Origin: Sycobia sp. Sy_11
Taxonomy: Eukaryota > Arthropoda > Insecta > Hymenoptera > Epichrysomallidae
DNA: 64,000 bases
Direction of reading: 5' to 3'
Assembly: GCA_018907035.1 (NCBI GenBank)
Contig: JACCIC010000049.1
Span: 2,622,001 to 2,686,000 of the forward strand
Position 1 is the stretch's first letter. Each line of letters opens with the position of its first letter. Made by a program: the position numbers and the translations under genes. Positions 12,591 through 26,063 of the stretch are shown here, in pieces. Under the pieces are notes generated by a model. That model worked only from the letters and a program-made list of their open reading frames with translations. It searched no databases and was not told where the DNA came from.

Positions 12591-12622
12591 GACGTTTCGA
12601 ACCGCTACGGTTCATCCTCAGG
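12591..12622 (-). mobile_element. Penelope-type hammerhead-like motif
   Basis: Read on the minus strand the site is CCTGAGGAT, then a perfect 6-bp hairpin GAACCG-TAG-CGGTTC, then GAAACGTC. The arrangement CTGANGA, stem, GAAAC resembles a hammerhead ribozyme core, as known from the terminal repeats of Penelope-like retroelements. One extra base lies between the first core block and the stem, so it is not canonical. No reverse transcriptase is visible nearby, so this would be a fragment. Confidence 0.4.
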
Positions 12623-12649
12623 AACTAAACTATTATTATTATAACTAAC

Positions 12650-15600
12650 TGGCATTAGATTATTAGATTGATTTTATATATAGAAATATTTTACGAGAAT
12701 TTTATTTTTTATATTAACATACATGTAGTTTAATTTGTACATGCTTGCTTGTCTCTGATTATTAGAGTGAAATTTTCTAGTTTATATTTGAATATACGAC
12801 CTTTCAAAAAAGATTCAATAAAAAAATTTTTACTCGAAAAGGAATTTTTCAACTGCAGGTCTGTAGAACCTGTATATTGTATGCTTATACCCGTGTATTC
12901 AATAATAAAACGTTAGATTAATGCTCGTTAATATCTGTGTATCGCCACCTGGTGCAATATGTGCACAACGCCACGCATCTTTTGATAAATTAACAGTTCC
13001 AGGATTCTCTTGTGCGTAAAGAGAGCTCATTTTCAATGTTATTTGCTATTTTATAATTTAATATGTAAATATTATTCATATTTAAACTTTTTCCATATTT
13101 AATTTAATAAAATAAGAGAATGTAAATTTTCTATTTAATTATTATAATAAATATATTTTTAAATTTCTTTTATTATTAATTATATTATTGTTTATTATTA
13201 GGGAGATAAAAAATTCCATACATAGCAAGTAGCTTACTAGCTGCCCCTAAAGATTTATATATAACAAGTGGTTCGGAGAGCATTAGAAACTGTTGGTCCA
13301 ACAAAAGGTGGCATAATGCAATGAGTAGAAATATAAAACAGGGCGTGTCGTATATGATTTCAACGCATACTGAGGTACATACAAGTACCTATGTGCTTTG
13401 TTTAATATATCGAAAAAATCTTGAATTTCTAGTGTTTTAGTAACTTGAGAAAAATTGATAAAATAAATCAGCTGAAATATCGGCAAAAACATCGGCATTT
13501 TCTTTTTATTATAGAAAGGAGCTAAGCCCACAGCTGATCCTTTGCTGCCTCGTCATCCACCAGTAATCGTAATAAAAATCTTTTTGCTGATTTCAGTGAA
13601 AAGGTTAGAATAATTTTTTATTCTCTGATCGTCACAAGCGTGCAACGGCTAAAAAAAGTTACATAGTTAAAAACTTTTCAATCAATACGTGTATATTGTA
13701 AATGTGCATTCATATGAAAGACACGCTAATATATAACATGTTTTCATGTAAAGTAAATTGAAATAACTTTATGCTTGAAACTGGAGAAATACGGCAAATT
13801 AAGCAATAAACTGCGATATTTAGATACTTTCCACTTAATTGGCCATTTTAGTTGACATATCAATACCCATACGCGCACACTTGTATCAAAGTTAAATCGA
13901 GCAATTAAATCTAAATTAAATCTCCCTGACAGTAACTGTTCTTTCTTGGTTTATTTCATAAATAAATTCCAATATTTATTGTTTATAATATGTATTTATC
14001 GCTCTAAAATTGTTAATATTGCCGATCAAGCGCGTGTGATCGAAAAAGACTATTAAATAATATATACTTTCTTAATGCTTCAGCAATGTCGGTAAATTTC
14101 ATTCGCTATATGAGCACCCGTTAATTGGATACTTTTACTATATAGATTGATTATAAATTTTAAAATCATCGCGATTTCATTTAATTTAGACTGGATAAAT
14201 ATATATAAAATTTATAATTAACGTTTTAGTATATAAATATACTCATTTTACTTTAGTACAGAAATTGTTCTTAAAGAATTCTTATACAATGTCAGCTCTT
14301 CGATCGTATTCATTGTTGTGTCTCAGAATTATTAATATTTCTTTTGCAACATGTATATATATAAGTGAGGGGGGTTCATTTTTAAAACGTATGATTAACC
14401 ATAAGCCATAACAAAGTGTATTGCTTTAATGAAGCAACGAATGGTATCAGAAAAATTATAAAGAAGAATCTCATTCCCTATATTATCCTATAACCCTCGC
14501 CCTGCCTTCTAAGCGACGATATCATGGCGTATATATGCAAGGCCGACTTAGCAATTTGAACTTTGCATATATTTCTATCGTACGATTCCGACTACGGGCA
14601 TTTTTTTCATTCGGCTTATATATATATATATTGCATAACGCAGATGTGCACTCATATGCGCGCTGGCGTCTCGCTCGACAATGCCGATTTAATTGTCTCG
14701 CTAATAAACACTTTCGTTTGACGCCACGATGACGACGACGACGATGAATGGGGACGCGAAGAAAGCACCATGAGCCGATTAATAATGCGCGCCATCGCCG
14801 CCGCGCCACGAAGCAGCGCCGTATGTATTAAATGTATAATTTTCAATTTTATATGTCGCGCTTCTTTCGAACTATAATTATATAGAGTATAATGTGACGC
14901 GTTCATTAGGCTGGGGGCAAATTGAAAATTAATGTCGAATGTTTAATCGAAATTTTTAATCTATATTACAGAATTAATACACACTTTTGAGTAGAAAAAC
15001 TTATAATAGTATATTGTTTTCAATATGTTAATAAATTTATATTTTGACGTTAAAAAAATAAAAAAATTTAAATTACACACTATTACTAGTAATTGCACCG
15101 TGCGATTAATTATGATGTAAAGTTATTTATTTTATATCTCGAAATATTATTAATTAAAAAATATATTTAATATATCGTAATAACAATTTGTATAGAAATA
15201 TCAAGAAAAAAAACTTTACTATATGACATGGCTGTTACACGAAAATAAGAAATGTAAATTATTTACATTACACTACCGTTACATTGTTAATTAGCGTTTA
15301 TATTTACAAAAAAATAATTTACCTATTGACATAACACTCGCGTCTTTATTGGGCGAAATCTATATGACAGAACTGAAGCTAAAATTAATTGAATCTTAAT
15401 CTCTTATAAAAAAAATATGTTTTCGAGGCTTATAAAAATCTCTTATAAAAACATATATTATAATAATTAGTAAGCATTTGGGGTATTTTCTGCTTTCTAT
15501 AATAGGAATGTATTCTGATATAATAGCCGAAATTTCCTCGGTATTTCCGCAGTGTTGGTATAAATGATTATTAAGGAAAGACGAGTCAATGAGAAGGGTC

Positions 15601-16130
15601 CATTTTAAACTTACATCGTTCTTGAACAGCTAGTAGCATATCTAAAAACTGTAATTTTATCTAGATTATTTTTTTCCGAGTTATTTACAATAAATTATCA
15701 AATTTTGAAAGTCCTATGAAATTTTTCATTAAACTTTGATACTTCTTGAAATTTCGCAAACACGTGTATAGTAATTCAGAGAAAGTACATTTTTTTTCAG
15801 TTTTACAATGAAATGTTAATTATTTTAGTCATTGAAAGTTTCTATAAATTTTTATAAAGTTTTGGGCTTGTTTTAAAGTTTAAAATACATGGATGCAGAA
15901 TTTAATGCAGAAGACTGTTAAATTTTAAAAATATTACTATTAAATCTCTTTAAGTTACAATAATGTCATTTTAGTTAACGCTTGCATTGGATTCAATCAC
16001 TTTGCTACTTAATTTTATGTTATCGTACGTCCAATCTACTGCAGTAATTAAAATCTCAAATTTCAGCTACTTGAATGACTTAAATTTATAGGAAATTTTA
16101 GATTTTCGGTTACTTTTCATAGAGCAGGTG
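12650..16130. other. AT-rich intergenic DNA, no gene recognised
   Basis: No supported gene. A GC-richer island at 14500-14830 contains a short GAC/GAT repeat (14728-14745) and alternating GC dinucleotides but no frame that resembles a known protein. The rest is AT-rich with short open frames of the size expected by chance. Confidence 0.45.
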
Positions 16131-16140
16131 TTGACATTGA

Positions 16141-16200
16141 ACAGTTGGATTCGAGGCCCATAGTTCGATCGTCACCTGGATTATGAGACCGAGCCAAACC
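16141..16200 (-). repeat. tRNA-like (Met-type) element fragment
   Basis: On the minus strand the segment reads TGGCTCGGTCTCATAATCC, then a B-box-like CCTCGAATCC. CTCATAA is the anticodon-loop sequence of elongator tRNA-Met. The D arm is shortened and the acceptor stem does not close, so this is a tRNA pseudogene or the head of a tRNA-derived SINE, not a working tRNA. Confidence 0.35.
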
Positions 16201-16859
16201 GGTGCCGAGCAAGCAGAATTAGATGAAGCACCGAGAAGATATGTTCTATAATGCCATCTTAAAGCAACGATCAAACTAAAATACCGCGGGGGTGGGGGCA
16301 AGCGCTCCTAATGAAAAACCGCTTTTCTACTACAGCGACTATATAGAGGGGGTTAACTTAAGAGTTAATTATTAACAGTAAAATATACCATAAACAGTAA
16401 AATAGATGAACAGTAAAATCAATATTTCTATGCGGTTTCCAACACAAGCCTTCGAATATTCAAATGTGTATACGGGAAGATGGTGAGCAAAAAAGCTGCC
16501 GGGGCTGTTTCAGAGAAACTCTGTTAGCTGAACGATAGTGCCTAGTGTAGTTCTTTCATTGTAGTATAGTAATATTCTATATATATATATAGTATTGCCA
16601 GCGCGCATCTTGCGATACTGTGTCTCTAAAAAGTTCTTGTTACCAAAAGATCTCAATGCGCACTTTTTCAATAACTATGTATAGTAGCACTCTCACACGG
16701 ATAATAGATAAATTTTCAATGAAAACATTCAGATTCAAATCACTCGATATTTTGCGTTACTTTAAGCTCACGGCTGTTTTTTTTTTTTATCTTAGCTTAT
16801 ACTTATCTAAGAGTTTCTCTAAGGACGATTATAATTCAATATTTGTATCAATACGACTC

Positions 16860-17115
16860 GAGCGATTTACGCGGCGAATCCTTTAGTCGGCTCGGCGTTC
16901 GTAAACGACGTTTATATTCCGGATGCATATTATATATAGTTTACGAACTTCTTGAAACGGCAAACGAGTGCGGCGTTCAAGGGGTAAATTCAAAAGGGAT
17001 GTATATGAGCGAGGCAGAACTTTCCTGAATACACTGCGAACGCGGAGAATGCGGTCCGAGTATCTCTGATTGGTCGACGCGCGCGGACCGCCCCGAGGCT
17101 AAGAGGACGAACCAT
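16860..17115. promoter_or_regulatory. CpG-rich island with CCAAT box inside an inverted repeat
   Basis: A CpG-rich stretch in AT-rich surroundings. It contains the perfect inverted repeat GCGGTCCG (17051-17058) and CGGACCGC (17084-17091) around a reverse CCAAT box (ATTGG at 17069-17073) and an alternating CG run. This looks like promoter DNA. The nearest identified start codon is ODAD3 at 20588, so any link to that gene is speculative. Confidence 0.3.
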
Positions 17116-17766
17116 CGAGTTTATTATTGGGCATTCGATCAGAATCTTTGAATTAACAAAGTCGTTGGATAATGCTTTTGATAAACAAAAATAATATTGC
17201 AAAAATTAAATAATATAACGATTATATTATTCATGTTATTAAACGTTGTAATTGTGTTTTAAGTGGAACTTGCCAATGAAAAGCGAAAAATGTATTTTGG
17301 CATTGTTATTATTAATATACAAATATTTCCAGCCAAAGTGTACACATTGGATTTTTTTTGACTCTATATTTTATCTATTATATAGACATATGTTATTTAG
17401 TGTCTTCGTTAATCTTTCCAATTTTCATCCCATAGCCTTTTGAAAATGAATATATTTTTTCTTCTAAAATGGCTCTCACTAAAATCTACAATATATATAC
17501 ATATATATATATACATAATAGAGCTTTTGATATGAGTAAAACATCGACATATAATTAATGAATAATATAAAAAATTAATAAATAATATAATTTAAATATA
17601 TATTATAATAGATTTTTCTAAATTCCTCAAATTTATTTATTCTCCAGTAATATTTTGTACTTATACATCGCTGCACAATAATTAATCTCTCTTTATATTC
17701 GATTGCGTGCAACGCAAAATTCACTGTACATATAGCGAGTCAAATGGTTCTTGTATAGCGAGTGAA

Positions 17767-17768
<2 letters not shown>

Positions 17769-17822
<54 letters not shown>
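17769..17822. repeat. (TA)n microsatellite
   Basis: Uninterrupted TA tract of about 54 bp in AT-rich intergenic DNA. A similar tract of about 47 bp is at 18484-18530. Confidence 0.95.
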
Positions 17823-17825
<3 letters not shown>

Positions 17826-18481
17826 CACACGCATAAGTGAGCAACCGCTTAACGAATATAAATGCTGCAAAATTATAATTCCTTAATTCCATTCGGAACT
17901 TGCTCGGATCGCGTGGCTTTTCATACGTTGTCCCTGCATTTGACAAGGATTCTAAACAGTTATCGCTCGTGATTTTTATCAAGATGTTAAGCGCCGTGGA
18001 GTTTTATCACACGAAAGTTACAATCGCCGGTAGATGTGCACGATATCATTTATCAATGGAGGTCATAAATCGTAATTAGTCGTATAGTTATGTACACATA
18101 TACATACAATGATGTTCATTTTTTGTAAATCGCTTATTACAATTATTAATTCGCTCGGATAATAGTTTTAATATAGATATATATACATATATACACATAT
18201 ATATGTTTATTCAAATTAAATAATGATCGTTGCTCAATTCTTTTATTTCATACACGAATAGACATTTTATTCTACCCTTGATACATTTGATTGATCTTTT
18301 GAAGAGTTGACGAACATTGATATTAAAAAAACACTTATTAGAAATAAAGTAATATGACAAATGTTAAATACAAATGTAAATAAGGGAAACCAAAATGTTA
18401 AGAGTATTGTTGGTCATTTTCAGGCAGCCGTCAGGTACGAGACTGTTGTACCAAGGGATTAAATATGTAAAAGGGTTTTTG

Positions 18482-18483
<2 letters not shown>

Positions 18484-18530
<47 letters not shown>
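18484..18530. repeat. (TA)n microsatellite
   Basis: Uninterrupted TA tract in intergenic DNA, with no gene element next to it. Confidence 0.95.
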
Positions 18531-18532
<2 letters not shown>

Positions 18533-19272
18533 ATTAATAATAATTATTATTATTTAAAAAAACGTCGCAGTAAAAGTAAATTCACGCAAGGAATGAGAGA
18601 ACCAGGTGATCACGTAATTACAAGGATGCTTCAGCGAATCACCGACGTAACCCCGTTGCAATAACCAAATATTCCATTATGCACCTTAAAAAAATCTTTT
18701 GATTGGCAAAAAGAGCAGTGTATAAGTAATGTACTTAAGTTTTTAGCAAAAATATTCGAAATGTAAACGAGCCTTTTGGAAACCATGAATATGCAGACTG
18801 GAAACACTTTTCGCTTCTATATATAACAATTTGTTTTGTATTAAACAACAAAAAAAAAAAAACAAAGTAATTTCTTATAGAGTCCTTTGACGAAGATTAT
18901 TGTACTTTTGAAAAAAATACATTATCAGTAATTAAAATAAAGATAAAATTCTTGTTGAAATCTGTACAATGAGGATTCATATATTATGGAAACTTCGTCG
19001 TCGTGTTTGGGCTCTGTCGAAAATTGATCCTGATTTTCTCGCTCGATCGTATTTGGTCGTATCTGCTCGCACAGGGAGTTCCAAATTCCCAACAACCCAG
19101 TGCATTTCTATTGCGTTCCAAGCATCAGAGACATATATAAATCGAACTCGTAAATTGAAGGGGCACCTAGAATATAGCTTCTGTTACATATCAACATGGA
19201 TTATTATAAATACATTTTGAATGCGGAGACATATATATACATGAACGACAGAATACTTATTTGTATAATTTA

Positions 19273-19640
19273 TCAAACAAGATGAGCTGAATGTGTAAGG
19301 CATTTTTGAAGAGCCCTCATTGATACGAACGGACACACAGGAGCAACAGACGGTGCGTGTGCACGAATATTTTGCGATATATTCCGCGAAAACAGATTCA
19401 CTATTCCTTCTTCATCCTTTTTGTCCACTGTTCCTATCGAGCCACGTCCTGGTAAATCATCGACATTTTTAGCCACTTTATATCGCTGTACCCACTTCTA
19501 TACTTTCTGCCTCCGACCTTCTCATATATTTAGCAGCCGCTGATTGCGATATTTTGGGACCTTTCGGGTGGATACAAAGAAACACAACCTGCGCTGCGCG
19601 ACGCGCACTTAGCACTCCTGGCGTTTAACGTGATTCTCTT
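19273..19640 (-). pseudogene. Tc1-like transposase N-terminal remnant
   Basis: Minus-strand frames give pieces that join into the DNA-binding part of a Tc1-like transposase. The first is PKISQSAAAKYMRRSEAES (about 19504-19560). After a frame change comes KWVQRYKVAKNVDDLPGRG (about 19441-19497), then KKDEEGIVNLFSRN toward 19390. The first two match the paired helix-turn-helix pattern and the linker of that superfamily (W(V/I)xRYKxxxNVDDLPxRG). The frameshift and the missing DDE catalytic region make it inactive. I found no terminal repeats. The assignment rests on motif memory, not a search. Confidence 0.5.
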
Positions 19641-20195
19641 TCAAAAGATCAACGATAACTGAATCTTTGTTGACAATGCATCAAGGAGAAAGCTTTCCTG
19701 TATCGGAATTAAAGCGAAATCTTTCATACCTGTCAGTAAAATCGACCTCGCTCTTACTTAACTGACTGTAAAAAGTTTTTTTTTTTAATGTATTTTTTAT
19801 ATAGTCTTTTTAAAACATTAAATATAATTATCGAGGATTGGCTATTTTTATAAGATCACTGATGTACCTTTAATGTAGAATAATTCTACTCATTTACTTC
19901 TGAACACTTTTATTTATTTAAATAGGGCTTGATTGATTTTTCGTTAAATCATTGTACCACATATATATTTTTCTCTTTCAATACTCGCGGAGTTGGTTTC
20001 TAACCGGTATTGCTAGCGCGTGAAAATCCATCAATGGTATGAATGATTGATATGGTTTAATAATTGACATAAATATACTTCGACTTAGCAATAATCGAGT
20101 CCGGGAGACATCGGACTTCGGCGCGAAATACCTGCGACACAAAAATGACGATATCTATAAAGTTATAAATATATTCTTTTAAAGAAATCTTCGAA

Positions 20196-20242
<47 letters not shown>
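20196..20242. repeat. (TA)n microsatellite
   Basis: TA tract of about 46 bp, some 350 bp upstream of the ODAD3 start codon. Confidence 0.95.
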
Positions 20243-20245
<3 letters not shown>

Positions 20246-20587
20246 TTTCAAATTTTTGAATTTTACTTCAAGCTAACACATCTTGAATTTTCTATATACA
20301 TATGATAAAATATTTTCGCGATCTATAATCACTTGATCAGCATGGAAAAATCTTAAAAAACATTCATTTTTTTGGAATAAAAAATACAATTTGTGCAAGG
20401 GGCTTTCGGTTTCGAAATTGAAGAAAAAAAAAATTTATCGTCCGACAATAAACTTGAACTAATGAACAAATTTTTCATCTTCTGATACAAGGAATAAGAT
20501 GGTCTTTCTCAAGCACGTGTGTATTATTCGTAGTCAAGGTAGCCGAACAGTTAGATCGATGTTCTTGAGTAATGCAATCTCTTCGTA

Positions 20588-23500
20588 ATGTCGGATCCAG
20601 TGGTGTCTCAGAATGGAAAACTCAATGTATTAAATAGAAAAATTATAGAAGTGAAAAAGAAAATACAATTAGCAGGTATGGCTGTTATATATTAATTTTC
20701 ATATTACGAGAAAAAAAAACGTCATTGATATTTTGCCCAAACAGCTCTTAATGCAACTGATAAGGTATACTCTCGCTGGTGTTTATACCTATACATATAG
20801 TATTTTCATATTTATTGGATAAATAATATAATAATTTTAGCTTACTATAACAGAAACTTCAAATTTATATCTATATATAATATTGTCGGAGTGTTAGAAG
20901 AATCGTGTATTAACGCGGCTGTCCTTGAAATCGAGATAACGTTGTCAAGCCATGGACCAGATAGTTAAAAACGATATGCTGTCTTTTTTCATCGCAGTAC
21001 CCATCTCTATATTATTAAATAATCTCTATTATAATTCCTACTTATACTAATTAAACGACGATCGCTAGGGATTATTCAATCATAAAAAAAGTTAAACAAT
21101 CAATCATCAAACAATTATTAAATTATTGAAAATCACTTACATAACTCGAAATATAATATTTGATTTTATATTCTATCTTTCTCCGTGAACGTCTACAAAC
21201 CTATTATAAACATTTAACATCGATTTAATAACCGTTTATGAAATCATACATACTTATAATGAAATATCGATGAAGTCGTTTTTGATTCTTATAATCTTCA
21301 AAAGTGAATTTCTCCCGTAAGCAGAAGAAACATATAATAAAGACACACACACACGCACACACAAGTTTATTCGCTTCTATCACATTAAAAGAGATTTTCG
21401 TATATTTATACCCGATTGACCCAACGCTTTCATTCAACCAAATGATTATTACACCTCTATACTCCCAGGCAGGCTGATGGATTATTCTATAGCACACAAA
21501 TATTATATATTAATTATACAAAAATTGATCCAGATTGTAAACCAGCTACACCAACCATGCCTCCTTGATGTAGAAGAGTAAATTACTTCCAAAATTTTCC
21601 AACAAATTTAACACACACACACACATACACACGCGCGCACGCACATGCACCTATACTCTTAAAAGGAAATATTTATTTTCTGTTGAAAATATATAGTCTA
21701 TTACTTTAAGCTAATATTTATTTTTCAATGAAATTTAACAAAAATTACGAATAGTCATTATTAACTGCACATGGGTCCGCGATATTTCTCGGGTTCCCAC
21801 ATGGGCATACAGGCATATAAAATCCATCCGTGAACTCGAAAAAAGACGCGAACGCACCGCACACTCGTCTCGCGCTGACATTGCACTCGACCGCCGTGCG
21901 GCCATATATGGCTAATGGTATCGCGATCCATATGCACCTTCCAACTTTCGCGTCCTCCCGTATAAAAAAAAAAAAAGAGCAAAAAAGACTCGACCCGATC
22001 GGCCCTCCTGAAATACGTTCGTCAACCATATATACTCAGGTGCGGTCTTCTCGACACCCCAAGAGAGGAGCAGAGACAGCCGATGCCGGGCAGAGAGAGA
22101 GAGAGAGAGAGAGAGAACTTTTGCCCTTCAGCGAGAAACCGTAATGCAACGTGTGGATACGACGCGTGATTTCGTTTTAATTGACCCCCTATACCACCCT
22201 CGCCAATTAATTCGGCCCGTATCGGTACTGACTTTTCTTACGTACCTGTACGTATATATATATATATATCGGACCAAGTCGCAAAAAGCATCCGTCGACT
22301 AGAGTGTATGTAATTGATAACGGGTTTCGGTCGATGGGCAATCAGAGACATCGAACGAGAATAAAAATGGTCGACAGTTGGAAGAACTGCGGTATCTTTT
22401 ATATACTTACACTATAATACCGAACATTTTAACGGAATCAACGAGATCGATTTTTTGCCTTTATACAAATGCCTTGCACATAATTATATATTTTTTATTT
22501 GATTCAATTATTTCATTTCTAATAAGTTGATATAATTTTACATTTCTTATATAATGTCAATATGATCTTGTTTTACGGAAATTGGAATCATCTTTCTTAT
22601 TCCTTACACATTATCACATTATAAATGTTACATTATTAAAAGCAATTCGTGTATACACTGAAAAATAATTTTCTTAATGTAGGAAAATATTTTCTTCAAT
22701 TAAGAAAATATTTAATTAATATAATAGAATATTTTTTTGCACTGTATAACTATATGAACATTTTATCAAATCTTATATGCGGATCTCCCTTATAGATGCA
22801 AAATAAAATAGTCAAATTATTCTCTCTATTGAATGTAATTTTTTAACGATAACAATATTTGTATATAATACAAGTAAATGTAAGAGTTACTATTATAACA
22901 CAAAAAATTGTTTTCATTCAAATTTAATTTAGTATTTTTTGTTCAAATTTCCTGGGTAATCTATTTTAAAATAATATAAAAAGTATTATTCTAAATGTAA
23001 TTCGTAAATTTATTAATTAAATTAAAACAATAACATTTTAATTCATTTCCAATCATAAAACTCTATTTCAAAAAGTTTTTGTTTAATTTGAGTTTTAAAA
23101 TAAAAGGAAAATATGTTGAACTTATGACAGCGGGGAAAGTAATAGTTTTTAATTAAATAATATATGCAAAGTAAATTCCAACTCAAATATCATTGCAAAA
23201 TGACTCGAACTCGAGAAGATTCTAATCAAATATATATAATTACATAATCAAAATCGAACTATTTGTGTTTTGAGTTAAAACTGTCTTTTATATTAGAGAA
23301 TCATGATCGACAATATATACATTACACACGTACGGAAACGGGAATCGTATCTTACAGCCTGTGATGTTATAATAAACTGCAGTTGCACGCGAAGAAGAAT
23401 ATTATCTATATACTAAGAAATGTTTAATATTATTTTATTGTCTACACAATTGACAAATGTATAATGATTATCTTACACTGTACTTCAGTTAGAATTATCT

Positions 23501-24069
23501 ACTTTTTGATTTTGAATTATAGAATCACACCTACGCGTAGAATTCACCTCCGATATCCCATTATTTGTGTACAAAGAGATTATGATGTAACAAAACTTAT
23601 TAAATACATCCTATAGAATCAAGTTTCACTTCGTTTTCAGAGGGTCAACGCAAAGCCAAATTTGAGGAATGCGATACGAAAAAGCGCGAGAGCGCCGAAA
23701 AAATCGGGCGTCTCAAGAAGGAAGTCAAGGAATTGCAGGTGGAATACTCAAAAGCTAAGGACGTATGTACATATTTGGTGAAAATAATTATTTTCGATTA
23801 TCTGAATTTTTTTTCCAAACATTGATTCGATAACTAATTTTTATCAAAAATAGCTTCGCTCTTGGTAAACGCACTTGATTATGTAATAAACGGTATATCG
23901 CTATTAAAATTAAATTATAAGCTATATATGAGGTAAGATTGTGTTAACAATAAAATTAAAGGAATATAGTAAAATTAAAAAATAGAATATATAATTCTGG
24001 TGAAAAAAATCCGCCTTTCTTTTAACATCTCGCACTAGTATATTTAAATTCCCAGAGGAAAAAGCTATG

Positions 24070-24129
<60 letters not shown>

Positions 24130-24328
24130 TTTTTCCAGAACGACGAAGCGGCGGAACAAGCGGCTCGCCTCAGCCGCGAGTCTTCCGCGTACATGAAGAA
24201 GCGCAGCCTCCAAGATGCCACGGCAAAGCTGGACGAGGACAACATTCGACTGCGCAAGAAACTCGATCTGGCCAAGTACAAGAGCGACAAGGTGTATAAT
24301 GACTTCTTATTTTTGTTTTCTTCTTATG

Positions 24329-24386
<58 letters not shown>

Positions 24387-25861
24387 CTGTATAGATCCTT
24401 CGAAGGGTCTATACGGCTACGTTACGCAGTTTACACGATTTATTAGATACGTCTTTTCATTTGTTTTATCAACCTGTAAGATTATACTTCTTTCGCAAAG
24501 GATTTATTTATAATTTGCTCGTTTTGATTTTAGGAATTAAGAAATAGGAAGTGAAATATTTTTTTATCACGTAAGTTCTTTTTTTTTATGTATTTATATA
24601 AAGATAAATTTAAACATTTTTAAAATAATCTGATAAATAAATAAATATATATATATATATATAATAGTTTTAATTAAATGTATTATATCTAAATAAATAT
24701 GAATTAATTGTAAATATATTAATATATTATTAAACTAGGTTTCGACTAATATTTTTAGCTCCATGGCTCATCATATCTATAATTTTCTACGATCGAAAGA
24801 TTTTGGTTTCTTATAACTAATAACTATCAATAATAAATTAAAATTAAATAATATTTCACATCAATCAGAGTTCATTGTTATATAACTTATGCACGAATGA
24901 CTTTATGCTATATATCTAATAAGCCCTTTACGGTATTTTTGACAATGTAAATATAACATGCGCTATAAATTAACGCCGGTGAACAGAACTAAGAAATATC
25001 ACCTACATGAGTATAACAATATGTACACGACAGTACATTGCTTACGCAAATAATTTTCCCGATTCTTTAAAAATTTGTTTAAAAAAAATACAAATTACAA
25101 AAAAAAGTAAAAATGAAGGATAAAAATGTTAAAATTTAATAAATACCCGTGTAGAAATTTATTCTCGAATCTAACTAGTATCGGGTGAGTTTTCCTTATC
25201 AAATGTTCGAACCCAGAAGGGAAATCTAGCCTGATCCTAGTTCCGATTTGACCCACTTTTAATAGCATTTTTAATAGGGAACGAGCTTAGATTTTGGTAG
25301 GTATACCAAGCTAGAAACTAGACTGATTCTAGTCAGAAAATCTAGAAATTAAGCCAATAATAAATTATTCTAATTTTGTTTCCTCGATTAAGTCAATAAT
25401 TTTTTGACTCTTTAATATTTATTTATTTAAAATAAAAAAATATATTTACGTATTTAGGTGACGCATACCATTTAATTAGCATTCATACATTATTTTCTAT
25501 ATGACTATTACGTATTACGATTTACAATAACAATTAATAATTATTAATATATTTTTTATACACTAATTATTGTAAATTTTAATGTTAAACACCTCTGCTG
25601 AACACATATAATATTTTATTCGATGAAAAAAATTCCGACTTCCGCTGTGTATCGAAACCCACGACCCTACGATTCGCAAGCTAACGCATTATGCACTATG
25701 CTAAAACGCAATGTAGGATTACTATACTATAGTTTGCATATGACCGTAAAGCACTTAAGATAATATAATAATTTTATAAACACAAGATAAAACATACATA
25801 GGAAATCAATTTTTTAAATTCTTTCCCATGTTGGAAAGATCTGCGGGTGTTTATATATATT

Positions 25862-25896
<35 letters not shown>

Positions 25897-26007
25897 GCAC
25901 GCGCGCGCGCGCACCCACACACACATTTATAAAATATATATATATATAATTTTCGTGTTTATATATATATATATATGTACACACACGCGCGCGCGCGCGC
26001 ACTCATT

Positions 26008-26063
<56 letters not shown>

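Noticed and set aside
18969..19220. Plus-strand open frame of 83 codons next to the Tc1 remnant
   Set aside because: No recognised motif on either strand and no link to the transposase frames, so not called.
20540..20560. Possible RFX X-box upstream of ODAD3
   Set aside because: Only a half-site (GTAGCC) is present. The second half needed for an X-box is missing.
21745..22029. Minus-strand open frame in ODAD3 intron 1
   Set aside because: Lies in the CpG-rich island. Homopolymeric Phe from an A-run and lack of any family motif argue against a gene.
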